From assembly GCA_963576565.1 (NCBI GenBank), contig OY755046.1, positions 66,749,583-66,813,582 of the forward strand: a stretch of DNA of 64,000 nt, written 5' to 3'. The translations under genes were made by a program, and so were the position numbers. Source of the stretch: Aspidapion aeneum (taxonomy: Eukaryota > Arthropoda > Insecta > Coleoptera > Brentidae). Below the pieces are notes generated by a model. It was not told the origin of the DNA. It did not search any database and saw nothing but the letters and a program-made list of their open reading frames with translations. The first letter of the stretch is position 1, and each line of letters begins with the position of its first letter. This document shows, in pieces, positions 49,401-59,005 of this stretch.

Positions 49401-52400
49401 TATTGCTTACCTGATTTCCAAGCCTTCTGGCCAACCTCAGATGCTGGGTATGACAATCCACGGCCGAATCAAAATCTCCCATAGCTAAATACACCGCCCC
49501 AACGTTTCCTATCTCTCTTGCTTCTTGTAGCTTATCTCCTATCTGTTTCACTAGTTGCACGCATTGCTTGTGACTTGCCAAGGCATTCGGATAATCTCCG
49601 ATTGCAGTGTAAACGTGGCCTAACGAAGTTAACGCTGCGGCAGCAGCTTGGGTATCCTGCCATAACAAATCACCTTTAGCGCCAGTGGCGTATATAAGGG
49701 GAAGGGCTGGGAGGCCCGGGCCCCCCCGAAGCTAAGATTTTTTAGATATTTTTCACATATTTCATGAATACAAACATAAAATAGCATAAAATACGGCCTC
49801 GTGGGGTCTCGCCCCCCCCTCCCCCCCCCCCCGAAACTGTGTTGCCCCCCCCCGAAACTTTTTTCTATATACGCCACTGTTTAGCGCTATTTTTCAAATT
49901 AGGGAAAAACGAGAAATCTCTTTCGAATACTCGCATGTGATTGGTCTATGCAATAATTTCACTCCCCTTTGATACTAATGACATAATTTTTGTAATTTTT
50001 GTAATTTTTGTAATTTTTGTAATTTTTGTAATTTTTGTAATTTTTGTAATTTTTGTAATTTTTGTAATTTTTGTAATTTTTGTAATTTTTGTAATTTTTG
50101 TAATTTTTGTAATTTTTGTAATTTTTGTAATTTTTGTAATTTTTGTAATTTTTGTAATTTTTGTAATTTTTGTAATTTTTGTAATTTTTGTAATTTTTGT
50201 AATTTTTGTAATTTTTGTAATTTTTGTAATTTTTGTAATTTTTGTAATTTTTGTAATTTTTGTAATTTTTGTAATTTTTGTAATTTTTGTAATTTTTGTA
50301 ATTTTTGTAATTTTTGTAATTTTTGTAATTTTTGTAATTTTTGTAATTTTTGTAATTTTTGTAATTTTTGTAATTTTTGTAATTTTTGTAATTTTTGTAA
50401 TTTTTGTAATTTTTGTAATTTTTGTAATTTTTGTAATTTTTGTAATTTTTGTAATTTTTGTAATTTTTGTAATTTTTGTAATTTTTGTATTTTTGTAATT
50501 TTTGTAATTCTTGTAATTCCTGTAATTTTTGTAATTTTTGTAATTTTTGTAATTTTTGTAGTTTCTCGGAGATATAAAGTTTGAGAGAGTTTGTAGCTTA
50601 TTGCCAAGCAGAGAGGTCAAATATGGGCTGAAAATGTTTCAAGACAAGATAGAAAAAAACTTACTTTGCATTTCATAGCGAGCACCAACTGGTACCTGTG
50701 TGCAGTTAAAGCTTCTTTGTAGGAACCTTGACTAAAATAGGCTGAACCTAAGTTCCCATGAGCTCTACATTCGCCAGCTGTATCTCCTAAACTTTTTGCG
50801 ATAGCCAAATCTTGCTGCATGTACCTAAAATCATAAAAAACATATTTGTTTTTTTTATTATTAAAATCAGGTAAAAGCCGAACTGCGCATGCGATCTCAC
50901 TTAATTTCGGCATGTTTATTGGTTCTGATATTTTTCATTTTAATTCTAACTCTCACTTATTTCAAGAATGCATACACTGATTGATGATTCTTTTTTTGGT
51001 TCTGTATGCAGCTTCTTTTGTTTGTAGTACCTATATTCTACAGTTTTCTAAAACAAAACAAATTTTCATTACGCACCCAATGGCCTTATCCAACTGATTC
51101 AAAGCCCAATGAGCGCTACTCAGAGCACTAAAGACGCTTCCTCTGAGCTTTAATGAGCAGGAACCTATCCTGAGGGCGGACTCTAGCACTGTAACTGCTG
51201 AATGGTACAGTCCTGCAGCTAATAGTTCCTAAAAGTGAGATTTATGGCAAATTTTAGGGAGGGAGTTTAGGCCTGAGGAAAGATACTTTTCAAAGAATTT
51301 CTCATTTAAAAAATATGAAATATAGATATTTTAAAGAAATTCTAGCTTTCTCCCTTTGATCGGGGGGTACCTAATAGTAGTGGAGGATCCACCATTAATT
51401 ACTCTGGATACCTGGGGTAATGAGACTCTTACGGAAGTTTGTTTATATTGTTAATTGTTTTTTAAAGCTTTGAAGGTAGCAGAAAAGGTCCTCCTCCAAT
51501 AATTTAGATATTTTTAACATATTTATCTAAAAACGTGTTTAAAATAAGATAGGAACCTTCCTCCTTTATTATCTTACCTGTCCAACTACGGATATTAACA
51601 CAAAAGGACTCTGATTTAAGCTCATGATTTCCAATTGCTCAAAAGTCGGTTCCAAACTGTGCCTCAAAGGTGATTTTACTGAGGCTTCAATCAGACCTGC
51701 TAACAACTGCTGAGAGGAAGGGTCCTGTGCAAGGCCCTGACTGAAGGCTGCTAGGGCATCGCCGTGGCGCCCTAGGCATTGTAGGGCAACGCCTTGTCTG
51801 TAAAAAAAAGTAATTTTAAATGTGGATAAAAGGGGTTGGTATTAGGTATGTGGCAGTGTCACTACCTCACAAGTCACGATAGTTATTTAAAACCATACGG
51901 TGTTGCCATACAAAGCACTATATTTTTGTATTCTACAAATGGAAGAAAAAAGACGACATTAAAAAAGTTGGCGAGTGTACCTGTAGTATGCCTTGGGCCA
52001 TGTTGGGCATAGATCTCTTGCGGAAATGGCATCCTGCAGCGCCTGCGTAAACAAACCCTGCTTTATCCTGGCTGCAGATCTAAAAATACAAAATTTAAAC
52101 TTATTTTTTTGCACTTTGGTAACCGTGACTAAAAAACAAACTGAGCTTCTTCAAAGAAAAAAAATTTTGGCCAGATCCCTGGCAAGAGGTTTACTATATT
52201 ATTTTTTCAGATGTAATGTCCTCACTTGTATCCCCTTCGAAAAATTGTAAAACAATAAAATTAAGTGAAATATCTTTTTTTGACATATGTTAAATAAAAT
52301 GTCAAAAAATGTTTCTTTGAATTCCTTTACTTTGTACTTTGTACCTTATTTAAAATTTGTTTTTATTTAAAAAAAAATTTTTGACATTTAAGTTTAAAAA

Positions 52401-52887
52401 ACTTTTTTAATTAAAGTTACCTGTTAGAATATAAGATGTGATTGGTTGGATCGAGTTGTAAGGCGTCTGTGTAGAGAGAGACAGCCGTTGCGAAGTCTCC
52501 ATTTTGACATGCAGCGTTGGATTGCCGAACCTAGAAATATTTTAACACATTTTGTTTAACCAAAATTGTCTAGGGGCCACTACGTCAAGCTAATTATTAC
52601 AATTAGGCCAGGCTCTAATAGTGCCAGGCAGTATTCTGACAGTTTCACATTAAAACTGACAGTTGACAGTAATGTGATATCCCCAGGTCTATATCTTTTA
52701 AAATAACTGAGTTTCCCGTGCAATATCATCAAAAATGGAACAATCTGTACATGGATTGAAGAACACCCTGTATAATAAAACTACTTTATCTTTCATACCA
52801 AATAAGAAATGGAGTCTTTGAACTTACTTTTTCCAGAAAAATAGTTCTGCTTGCTGCTGGTAAGTCAGAAGTTCCTTGTGGCTCCAC
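31397..52887 (-). CDS. TTC28: TTC28-like TPR and CHAT-domain protein (multi-exon)
   Basis: On the minus strand 39 exons join in phase to about 2530 residues, close to human TTC28 (about 2480). Order: a short TPR block of the co-chaperone type, a long array of 40-residue TPRs, a caspase-like CHAT region, a Ser-rich linker and a conserved C-terminal motif. Vertebrate TTC28 (TPRBK) acts at the spindle midzone and midbody with Aurora B; that role here is inferred by homology. The first visible exon (52828-52887) begins mid-protein with VEPQGTSDLPAASRTIFLEK, so at least one 5' exon with the start codon is unrecognised upstream or outside the window. Introns contain MITEs, a Penelope-like element, a non-LTR element, a SINE and minisatellites. 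No frameshift or internal stop was found in the exons. Confidence 0.92.
34538..39328 (-). CDS. TTC28: TTC28-like, CHAT-like domain exons 21-30
   Basis: Exons: 39074-39328, 38781-38978, 38587-38704, 38380-38504, 36357-36559, 35940-36185, 35705-35854, 35465-35642, 34794-35080 and 34538-34691; residues about 1140-1777. The fold is read from ITLYYSIAAGWLYGWLILP, RRELILVLENDLYLVPFPML, LVVGNPKLPPSV, ECIHFATHVSWKLCSLVLSP, SAKLVVVSSSNSRD, AGAQTVLVSLWPVPDTATK and FAHPANWAGFVLIG. CHAT proteases use a His/Cys pair. The HFATH histidine is present, but the LVV.S strand that would carry Cys reads SSSNS. Vertebrate TTC28, as I recall it, also lacks Cys there. The domain is therefore probably a non-catalytic, structural CHAT. 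Confidence 0.9.
35081..35464 (-). repeat. Dispersed repeat that makes up a whole TTC28 intron
   Basis: This intron and the stretch 41175-41580 in another intron of the same gene share text along almost their full lengths, for example GGTAAAGTGTGATTG, AAACATGAGG.TAGATTTTTC, AAATAATTTTGTAA, ATTAAAATCGGT..GAAACTGAC-type words and AACAATC. In transcript direction both start near GATTGTTCG and end near ACATATTT.TAGGTAC. Here the end word supplies the 3' splice site. No terminal inverted repeats or protein were found. Confidence 0.75.
36560..37086. other. Intron text left of the palindromic element
   Basis: This part of the TTC28-like intron 36560-38379 is AT-rich. GTTTCCCAAACTAGGGCCCGCGG near 36657 resembles the start of an unrelated small repeat. 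No gene is seen. Confidence 0.35.
37087..38361. mobile_element. Palindromic CAGGGTG element (1.28 kb, long arms)
   Basis: The left end CAGGGTGTCCCAAATTGGGC is mirrored exactly in style at the right end (GGGACACCCTG to 38361), and both are flanked by TA. The arms are about 415 bp (37087-37502 and 37946-38361) and match with few changes, for example GCACTTTTAGGGGGTTTAAG. The 440 bp spacer has no recognisable protein. TA duplication and the ends suggest a Tc1/mariner-type non-autonomous element. It stops 18 bp short of the donor of the TTC28 exon 38380-38504. Confidence 0.88.
39527..52887 (-). CDS. TTC28: TTC28-like, TPR array exons 1-20
   Basis: Exons in transcript order: 52828-52887, 52421-52530, 51981-52079, 51578-51797, 51077-51228, 50665-50824, 49411-49656, 48987-49105, 48675-48847, 47010-47182, 46189-46297, 44583-44759, 43888-44100, 41828-42094, 41596-41725, 40863-41101, 40584-40784, 40299-40457, 39846-40063 and 39527-39719. 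Residues 1 to about 1139. The first block reads NAACQNGDFATAVSLYTDAL and ILYSNRSAARIKQG, classic TPR helices. The array has units such as GHVYTAIGDYPNALASHKQC, GAVYLAMGDFDSAVDCHTQH, LGLAHLALGQLDTSLECQKY and GRAYGNLGDCYDALGESEEA, with the W-LG-Y-A-P spacing of TPRs. The array should form a superhelix for protein binding. Confidence 0.93.
41175..41580 (-). repeat. Second copy of the intron-forming repeat
   Basis: It is related to 35081-35464 (see there) but sits inside a longer intron (41102-41595), with about 75 bp of unrelated text between it and the acceptor at 41102. Its ACATATTTTTAGGTAC end is not used as the splice site in my model, because the frame requires the acceptor at 41102. Confidence 0.7.
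42343..42530. mobile_element. hAT MITE with perfect 8 bp target duplication
   Basis: The ends are CAGTGGCGTATATAG and TATATATACGCCACTG. The flanks are CTAACCAC at 42335-42342 and again at 42531-42538, an exact 8 bp duplication as made by hAT transposases. G tracts and C-rich ends flank a short AT core. It is in the TTC28-like intron 42095-43887. Confidence 0.93.
42539..43887. other. TTC28-like intron, no gene recognised
   Basis: AT-rich intron text. I see no protein resemblance, RNA gene or clear repeat boundary. The acceptor-side exon begins at 44100 on the minus strand, and the donor of that exon is at 43887. Confidence 0.4.
44200..44455 (-). repeat. tRNA-derived SINE
   Basis: On the minus strand the head reads GTTGTAGTGGTACC (A-box-like) and, about 40 nt on, GGTCCGGGTTCGATTCC, a good tRNA B box. 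The body runs to about 44200 and ends in an A-rich tail (TTTTTTTTATT on the plus strand). The head does not close into a complete cloverleaf that I can write with an acceptor stem, so it is a SINE and not a tRNA gene. It lies in a TTC28-like intron and is transcribed in the same direction. Confidence 0.7.
44862..45048. mobile_element. hAT-family MITE copy
   Basis: The left end CATAAGTGCATCCAGGGG and right end CCTGGGTGTGCTACTG are degraded forms of the CAGTGGCGCACACAGG terminal repeat seen at 61268. A core phrase GCCTAAGGATTTTTTTAGAT is shared with the other family members. Near the right end it has CCGAACCGAACCGAACC repeats. It abuts the retrotransposon insertion at 45085. Confidence 0.6.
45085..46167 (+). 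mobile_element. 5'-truncated non-LTR retrotransposon with RNase H
   Basis: The open frame from about 45112 gives CYTDGSK, FQAEVYAI, MCSDSQVTLK and VWVPGHTGVPGNEKADELAR: the Asp, Glu, Asp and His/Asp motifs of RNase H fused to a LINE reverse transcriptase. Downstream, TRIRWMLGRTRKDLGLL and a Cys-rich tail end the protein. The frame is broken near 45870, where the zinc-finger CPACG of the other copy is lost. The 3' end is a run of ACT repeats. TTTTGAATTTGTG flanks both ends (45072-45084 and 46168-46180), a 13 bp target duplication. I/LOA-type non-LTR elements carry this arrangement. It is antisense to TTC28. Confidence 0.92.
47225..48600 (+). pseudogene. Degraded Penelope-like retroelement
   Basis: Pieces of both Penelope domains are readable with frame breaks. 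The reverse transcriptase gives DDRFVSFDVES, PLSPVLANLYMEWFEDHAI-like text (frame-shifted) and LWLRYMDDT, where MDD is the catalytic box. The GIY-YIG endonuclease side gives CECGKSYVDETKRPLQVRVN, LADHASSNDH and KRKFIETAFIM. Stops and shifts occur throughout, so it is dead. It lies in the TTC28-like intron 47183-48674, antisense to the gene, beginning about 45 bp from one exon and ending about 75 bp before the next. Confidence 0.88.
49683..49879. mobile_element. hAT MITE close to a TTC28 acceptor site
   Basis: The ends are CAGTGGCGTATATAA and CTATATACGCCACTG, and TTTAGCGC flanks both sides (49675-49682 and 49880-49887), an exact 8 bp duplication. It is the same family as 42343-42530, with long G and C tracts inside. 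The acceptor AG for the exon 49411-49656 lies at 49657-49658, so the insertion point is about 18-25 bp upstream of that splice site. Confidence 0.93.
49986..50560. repeat. 9 bp minisatellite (TTTTTGTAA)n
   Basis: About 62 nearly perfect copies of TTTTTGTAA run in one block, with a few variants near the right end (a one-base deletion near 50490, and TTCTTGTAA and TTCCTGTAA). Long open frames of FVI, TKI or LQK repeats in this block are by-products of the 9 bp period. It lies in the TTC28-like intron 49657-50664. Confidence 0.97.
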
Positions 52888-53528
52888 CTATGTAAAAAAA
52901 TACATAACGATATCTCAAGAAAGAAACTTGGGAGATATGGGGTACTTAAATTTGTAAGCTCATTAAAGAGGTTTACTTAATGCTTATAGTTTAGATAAAA
53001 CTAGGGTATCTAGTTTTAACCACGTACCCCATTTTGCCCACCTTTCCCCTATATCTTCAAAGGCCAACAAATTTTTCAAAAGCAACTGATTTTGTATAAT
53101 TTTGCCCTGCTGATTCCAAAAATGCTTTCCGTTTTTTCGTATCAGCTCTAGTTTTTAAGAAAAAAAAATCAATACAAGTTAAAAAGCTTAATAGTTATGC
53201 TCAAAAAAATACGAATTTGGCTTGAGGGTACCCCTAGACACCAAAATTTTACTTTTTCATAAAAGTGGAAAAAGTGCTTTCAAAATTAAAAGACTACCAT
53301 TCTAAAGAACGTAAGCTATTTTTTTAAATCTTTTTTAGTCCATATTCTCTCAAATATGATGGTTTACACCAATGTTTTCCCGACTGTTTCTTATACTTTG
53401 GGGCAGCCTCTATAGAAGAGTTAATTTGTAAAATATAGCTGCAAAAAGGGTATATTTTTATTGATTTTCGCTTGTGGCGAAAATCAATTACTTGAGCCGC
53501 CTCGGCCGTAACATTATTTTTATTTTTT
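52888..53528. other. Region upstream of the first visible TTC28 exon
   Basis: The AG acceptor at 52888-52889 shows that an earlier exon exists. I found no ATG-containing exon with a matching donor here. The text is AT-rich; a GGCGAAAATCAAT word is mirrored around 53463-53490. The transcription start is probably further upstream or beyond 64000. Confidence 0.45.
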
Positions 53529-53697
53529 AGCTCACACATATACTATACTATAGTAGTGTGAGCTATGGTGATCCTAATTTTTTCGAGAAAAAAAAAGTTG
53601 CTCCGATTTCAAAAATTTTTATATATCTTTGCGTTTCAGATGATTTTGAAACTTTTTTGTTGCGCCGTCTGTCTGTCTGTCTGTCTGTCTGTCTGTA

Positions 53698-53728
<31 letters not shown>

Positions 53729-54275
53729 GTGTCTGTATGTCTGTCTGTAACGACCAACGCGCATAACTCAAAAACCGCTTGCCCGATTTTAATGAAATTT
53801 GGTACCCAGGCTGGGTTTTGGGTCGAGATGGTCCCATTTAAAAATGAACAAAATCCACCGAACACAAGCCAAATAAAAGGGTGGGGGTAGATTTCAAAAA
53901 TTAGAGTTTATGAAAAAATATGGCGTGTGTGATATCAAACGAAAGGTAATTGAGTCTGGAGTTAAACAAAATACATTTTAATTTATTTAAAAAAAAGGGG
54001 GGGGGGTAAATTTCAAAAATTAGTGTTTAAGTGGAAATATGGCGTGTGTGATATCAAACGAAAGGTAATTGAGTCTGGAGTTAAACAAAATACATTTTAG
54101 TTTTTAAAAAAAGGGTGGGGGTAGATTTGAAAAATTAGAGTTTAAGTCAAAACATGGCTTGTGTGGTATCAAACGAAAGGTAATTAAGTCTGGAGTTCAA
54201 TAAGACATACTTCAGTTTTTAGTTATATTAGCTTTCACGTAGATACACTATAACTATAGTACCCAGTGTGAGCTT
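53529..54275. repeat. Direct-repeat element, copy A
   Basis: It begins with the near-palindrome AGCTCACACATATACTATAC...GTGTGAGCT and ends with a second one around ACTATAACTATAGTACC...GTGTGAGCT. Inside are a GTCT microsatellite (53669-53750), the phrase CGCATAACTCAAAAACCGCT and three roughly 110 bp sub-repeats with GATATCAAACGAAAGGTAAT. Copy B at 58277-59005 is the same sequence in the same direction. Open frames here follow the GTCT repeat and are not genes. Confidence 0.88.
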
Positions 54276-54297
54276 AGGTGCCCATAGATTGGCAGAG

Positions 54298-56826
54298 TAT
54301 TTATATTTGGCACAGTAGTACCTAACACCATCGAGGATCCCCGATTTTCCGGCCTCAGAATCCAAGATGGCGGCTGCCAAAGTTAAGAAAAAAAATGATT
54401 TCCTTGTTTTAAGAGAAATTAAATTAATTTTAATAAATTTACTTTAAGTCGGATATACTCAATTTAAAAATGTAAAAAATTTACACCTGTCACTGCAAAA
54501 CAAAATGGCGGCCATATTTAAAAAAAATCGTTTTTCTTCGATATTTTCTTTATTTTTTGTGCGATATTTATTTTTAATACCTCATATTAAAGCTACCGAC
54601 CAGTTCTTTAAACCTGCTTAAATGAAATGATAAGTTTCCTAGCCCACACAAAGATGGCGCTTAATTTGTCAAAAATAAAAGAGACATTTACAACCAGTAG
54701 ACCAAATTAAATTTTGACAAAAATTTTTTTTGGATTTTATCAGCAGTAAGTATTGTAAAAATTTATAAAAAGTTACAATTTGACGTTTAACATTTTAAGA
54801 TGGCGGCCGAAGTTCGGATAAAAAAGTTATTTTTTTGTTCTTGTTTGACAGAACTAGTATTGCCGTGTAATATATCGATTTATACTAAATTATGGTCGGC
54901 GATTTTAAATATTTCACCATAAATGACATATCTCAATTATTATCCAAGATGGCGGCGGTCAAAATATAAATACAACAGTATCTTTTTGGTTTAGTAAATC
55001 TTTTTACCAAGATATGTAGTTTTATATTAATCTTGATTAGTTTTAAATTGTAATGTACAAAAAAATAGAATTTATTTATTTTTTAAAGATGGCGGCCGAA
55101 AAAGTAAAAAAAAAAACATTTTTGTTTATTTTTTCGAAATTTAACAAAAAAAACTGAGAAAACCAAAACATCTCGTTAAACAAAACACAGATGTTTTAAA
55201 TACGTGCCGGGTGATTTGAATAAATTGACATATTTTACTTAATAGCTATCTCCGTTAATATTGATCTAACAGTAAGGTTTAAATTAGCAAAGTTAAATAA
55301 TTTTTTCTAAATCATCAGAATCTGATGTCAAAAATGACATATGTCATACACTTGTTAAACTATTGACATATGGTTTATTTTTTTAAATAAAACACCCTGT
55401 ATATAATATTTTTAATTCATAGGGCTCCTTTTTCTGATTTCAAAAATATATAATATGTTGACATTTAGTCCAGCCGTTGTTGAAATATTTGCATTTTAAA
55501 AATTATATTCAGTAACAAAATGACAACATCCTTATTGTTTATTTAGGTTATTTAAATGCAAATATTTCATTAAGGGCTGGTCTAAATGTGAACATTTTAT
55601 ATATTTTTGAAATCAGAAAAACGAGTCTTATCAACTAAAAAAATTATATACAGGGTGTTTTATTTAAAAAAATAAACAATATGTCAAAAGCTATGTGTAG
55701 TGTATGACATATGTAATTTTTGACATCAGATTCTGATGATTTAGAAAAAATTATTCAACTTTGCTTATTTAAACGTTACTGTTAGATTTATATTAACGGA
55801 GATAGCTATTAAGTAAAATATGGTCAATTCAATCAAATCACCTGGTACGTGACATGTGTCAATTTTTTTGACATTTTTAAAATATCTGTGTTTTCTTTAC
55901 CCAGACGTCTTGTTTTTTCAAGTTTTTTTCGTTAAATTTCGAAAAAATAAACTAAAATGTTTTTTTTTTTACATTTTTGACCGCCATCTTTAAAAAATAA
56001 ATAAATTATATTATTTTTATACATTATGACTTAAAACTAATTAAGAGTAATATAAAACTACATAACTTGGTAAAAAAAATTACCAAACCTAGAAGATAAT
56101 GTTGTTTTTATATTTTGAACGCCGCCATCTTGATTAATAATAGACATGTGTCATTTATGATGAAATATTTAAAATCGGCGACCCCTATTTAGTATAAATC
56201 GATATATTACACGGCAATACTAGTTCTGTCAAACAAGAACAAAAAAATACCTTTTTTATCTGAACTTCGACCGCCATCTTAAAATGTTTAATTTCAAATG
56301 GTAAATTTTTTAAAATTTTTACAAAACTTGGCTTACTGTTGGTAAAATCCAAAAAAATTGTTTTTTATATAATTTGGTGTACAGATTATAAAGGTCTCTT
56401 TTATTTTTGACATATTAAACGCCATCTTTGTGTCGGCTGAGAAACTAATAACTTTTTTTCATCAGGTTTAAAAAGCTGGCTTTAATATGAGGTATTAAAA
56501 ATAATATTAATATTAGGTATTAAAAATAAATATCGCACAAAAAATAAAGAAAATATCAAAGAAAAACGTTTTTTTTTAAATATAGCCGCCATTTTGTTTT
56601 AAAGTGAAAGGTGTAATTTTTTTTAAAATTTTTGAATTAAGTGGGTCCCACTTAAAGTAAGTTTATCAAAATTAATTTAATTTGTCTTAAAACAGGGAAT
56701 TCATTTTTTTTCTTAACTTTAGCAGCCGCCATCTTGGATTCCGATGCCGAAAATCAGTGGATCCTCGATTGAAAATTTAGCTTTTGATGTTAGCTACTAC
56801 CATGCCAAATATAAAAAAATATACCC
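54298..56826. mobile_element. Fold-back element, arms about 1.2 kb
   Basis: Text from 54298 rightwards is mirrored from 56826 leftwards (for example ATCCAAGATGGCGGCTGCC at 54360 against GGCAGCCGCCATCTTGGAT-like text at 56722), down to a centre near 55525. Arms are about 1.2-1.27 kb and clearly diverged from each other. Each arm has six AAGATGGCGGC-like words spaced about 140-149 bp apart. No protein is encoded. It may be a non-autonomous DNA element or an inverted duplication. Confidence 0.85.
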
Positions 56827-56993
56827 TTTTGCAGCTTTTTATTGAAATACCCTACAAATTTACTCTACTACTAGGAATCTAAGAGGCATATCGGTGGAAA
56901 GGTAATTTAAAGCTACAAAAAACTACAAAACCATTTTTTTCATAAAATTACAGCTTGCGTCAAAAATCAAAAAAACATCATTATATGATATTA

Positions 56994-57055
56994 GAGGCCC
57001 TCGATACATTTGACAATTGTTGTGTAAAACAATTGTCAAATATATAGAGGGCCTC
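56994..57055. repeat. Perfect-type hairpin
   Basis: AGAGGCCCTC....TTGACAATTGT and ACAATTGTCAA....GAGGGCCTCT are mirror images around TGTGTAAA, giving arms near 27 bp with a small mismatch. It could be a tiny MITE or the tips of one. There is no coding context. Confidence 0.75.
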
Positions 57056-57404
57056 TATATGATATTATATTAATATTTAGTCGCTTGGTGACCTCCGTTA
57101 TTTTTGCTTATTGGACATCTTGCAAACTTATGCCAAATACAAGATGGCCCTCAAAAAATATTTCCATACTAGTAAGAACCTTTTATTTTGAAATTTGTAT
57201 TGGAGAACTTGGCTTTACTTTTATCCCAATTCTTTTTACGGAATACCACTTTCGCGTATTTGGCTTTTTTTGCATGAAATGTTTTTGTTATGATGTCACT
57301 CCTTTTTTAAAGGATTTGGATAATAATTAAGTTTTAAAGCAGTAAAATATGCGGAATATTGTTCAAAACTTTTGCAATGCCTTATTAAAAATGTTGAGGT
57401 TTTT

Positions 57405-58020
57405 TTTATATTTTTCTATGGTTTTGTCATAGTTCCTATCAGCCTTCTAAAGCTCAGCTCACTAGGTTTCCTGGAAGTAGGCAATGTTAATTTTACATAA
57501 CTTTACATTTATAGGGTAGGAAAGTAAATTAAAATTTGGGTGTTTTTAAATTTTTTCCTATAGTTTTATCATAGTGCCTATCAGTCTTCCAAAGCTCAGC
57601 TCTCTAGCGTTTCTGGAAGTGGAGAATGTTGCTTTTACATAACTTTACATTTATAGGGGAGGGAAGTTAATTAAAATGTGGGGTTTTTTAATTTTCTTTT
57701 CTAGTTTTATCATAGTTCCTATCGGCCTTCCAAAGCTCAGCTCTCTAGCGTTTCTGGAAGTGAGCATTGTTACTTTTACATAAGTTTACATTTATAGGGG
57801 AGGGAAGCAAATTAAAATTATGGAGTTTTTAAATTTTTTGCTATAGTTTTATCATATTTCCTATCAGTCTGTAAAAGCTCAGCTCTCTAGCGCCTCTGGA
57901 AGTGAGCAATGTTACTTTCACATAAATTTACATGTATGGGGGAGGGAAATGAATTAGAATTTTGGGGGTTTTTCCAAGGGTTTGGTCATAATTTCTATCA
58001 GTGTACCGAATTTCAGCTTT
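57405..58020. repeat. Tandem repeat, about 142 bp unit, five copies
   Basis: The word TCATAGTTCC or a close variant starts at 57427, 57569, 57710, 57852 and 57986. Each copy continues with CTATCAG, AAGCTCAGCTC and TTTACATTTATAGGG-type phrases. The last copy is partial. It lies between the fold-back element and direct-repeat copy B. Confidence 0.88.
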
Positions 58021-58276
58021 GTAGCATGTCTGAGTATGAGTGAGTGAGTGAGTGATTGGCAATTTCGACGTTTTTTGAAATTTCTACTTTATTACTTTGT
58101 GGAAGTCCATGAAACTAGGAGCGATTGTTAACTCTATAAAGGTCTACGACTGTGCAAAGTTTGAGTTTCGTAGCTCATTCCGAAGTAGAGTTTTAGATGA
58201 GTCAAATATGGGCTGAAATGTTTCAAGTCAATGATAAGAAGAAGACAGAGAGTAAGCCGTTCCCTTCACACTTTTA

Positions 58277-59005
58277 GCTCACACATATACTATACTATAG
58301 TAGTGTGAGCTATGGTGATCCTAATTTTTTCGAGAAAAAAAAAGTTGCTCCGATTTTAAATTTTTTTATATATCTTTGCGTTTCAGATGATTTTGAAACT
58401 TTTTTGTTGCGCCGTCTGTCTGTCTGTCTGTCTGTCTGTATGTCTGTCTGTCTGTCTGTCTGTCTGTATGTCTGTCTGTAACGACCAACGCGCATAACTC
58501 AAAAACCGCTTGGCCGACTTTAATGAAACTTGGTACCTAGGCTGGGTTTTGGGCCGAGATGTTCCCATTTAAAAATGAACAAAATCCACCGAACACAAAC
58601 CAAATAAAAGGGTGGGGGTAGATTTCAAAAATTAGAGTTTATGTGAAAATATGGCGTGTGTGATATCAAACGAAAGGTAATTGAGTCTGGAGTTAAACAA
58701 AATACAATTTAATTTATTTTAAAAAAAGGGTGGGGGTATATTTCAAAAATTAGAGTTTAAGTGAAAATATGGCGTGTGTGATATCAAACGAAAGGTAATT
58801 GAGTCCGGAGTTTAACAAAATACATTTTAGTTTTTGTTTTTTTAAGGGTCGGGATAGATTTCAAAAATTTGAGATTAGGTCAAAACATGGCTTGTGTGGT
58901 ATCAAACAAAAGGTAATTTAGTCTGGAGTTGAATAAAATATATTTTAGTTTTTAGTTATATTAGCTCACACGTACACTATAACTATAGTACCTAGTGTGA
59001 GCTTA
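58277..59005. repeat. Direct-repeat element, copy B
   Basis: Nearly the same sequence and orientation as 53529-54275, including both terminal near-palindromes, the GTCT microsatellite (58416-58480) and the GATATCAAACGAAAGG sub-repeats. The match continues past the end for about 30 bp (GGCAGAGTATTT), which suggests that the true element end lies a little further right. Confidence 0.88.

Noticed and set aside
49941..50620. Open frames of 185-224 codons with FVI, TKI or LQK repeats on both strands
   Set aside because: They follow directly from the 9 bp tandem repeat, which has no stop codon in several frames. No non-repeat protein sequence or splice context supports a gene.
53558..53890. Cys/Val/Leu-rich and Thr/Asp/Gln-rich open frames
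   Set aside because: They come from the GTCT microsatellite. The same frames reappear in copy B with different lengths.
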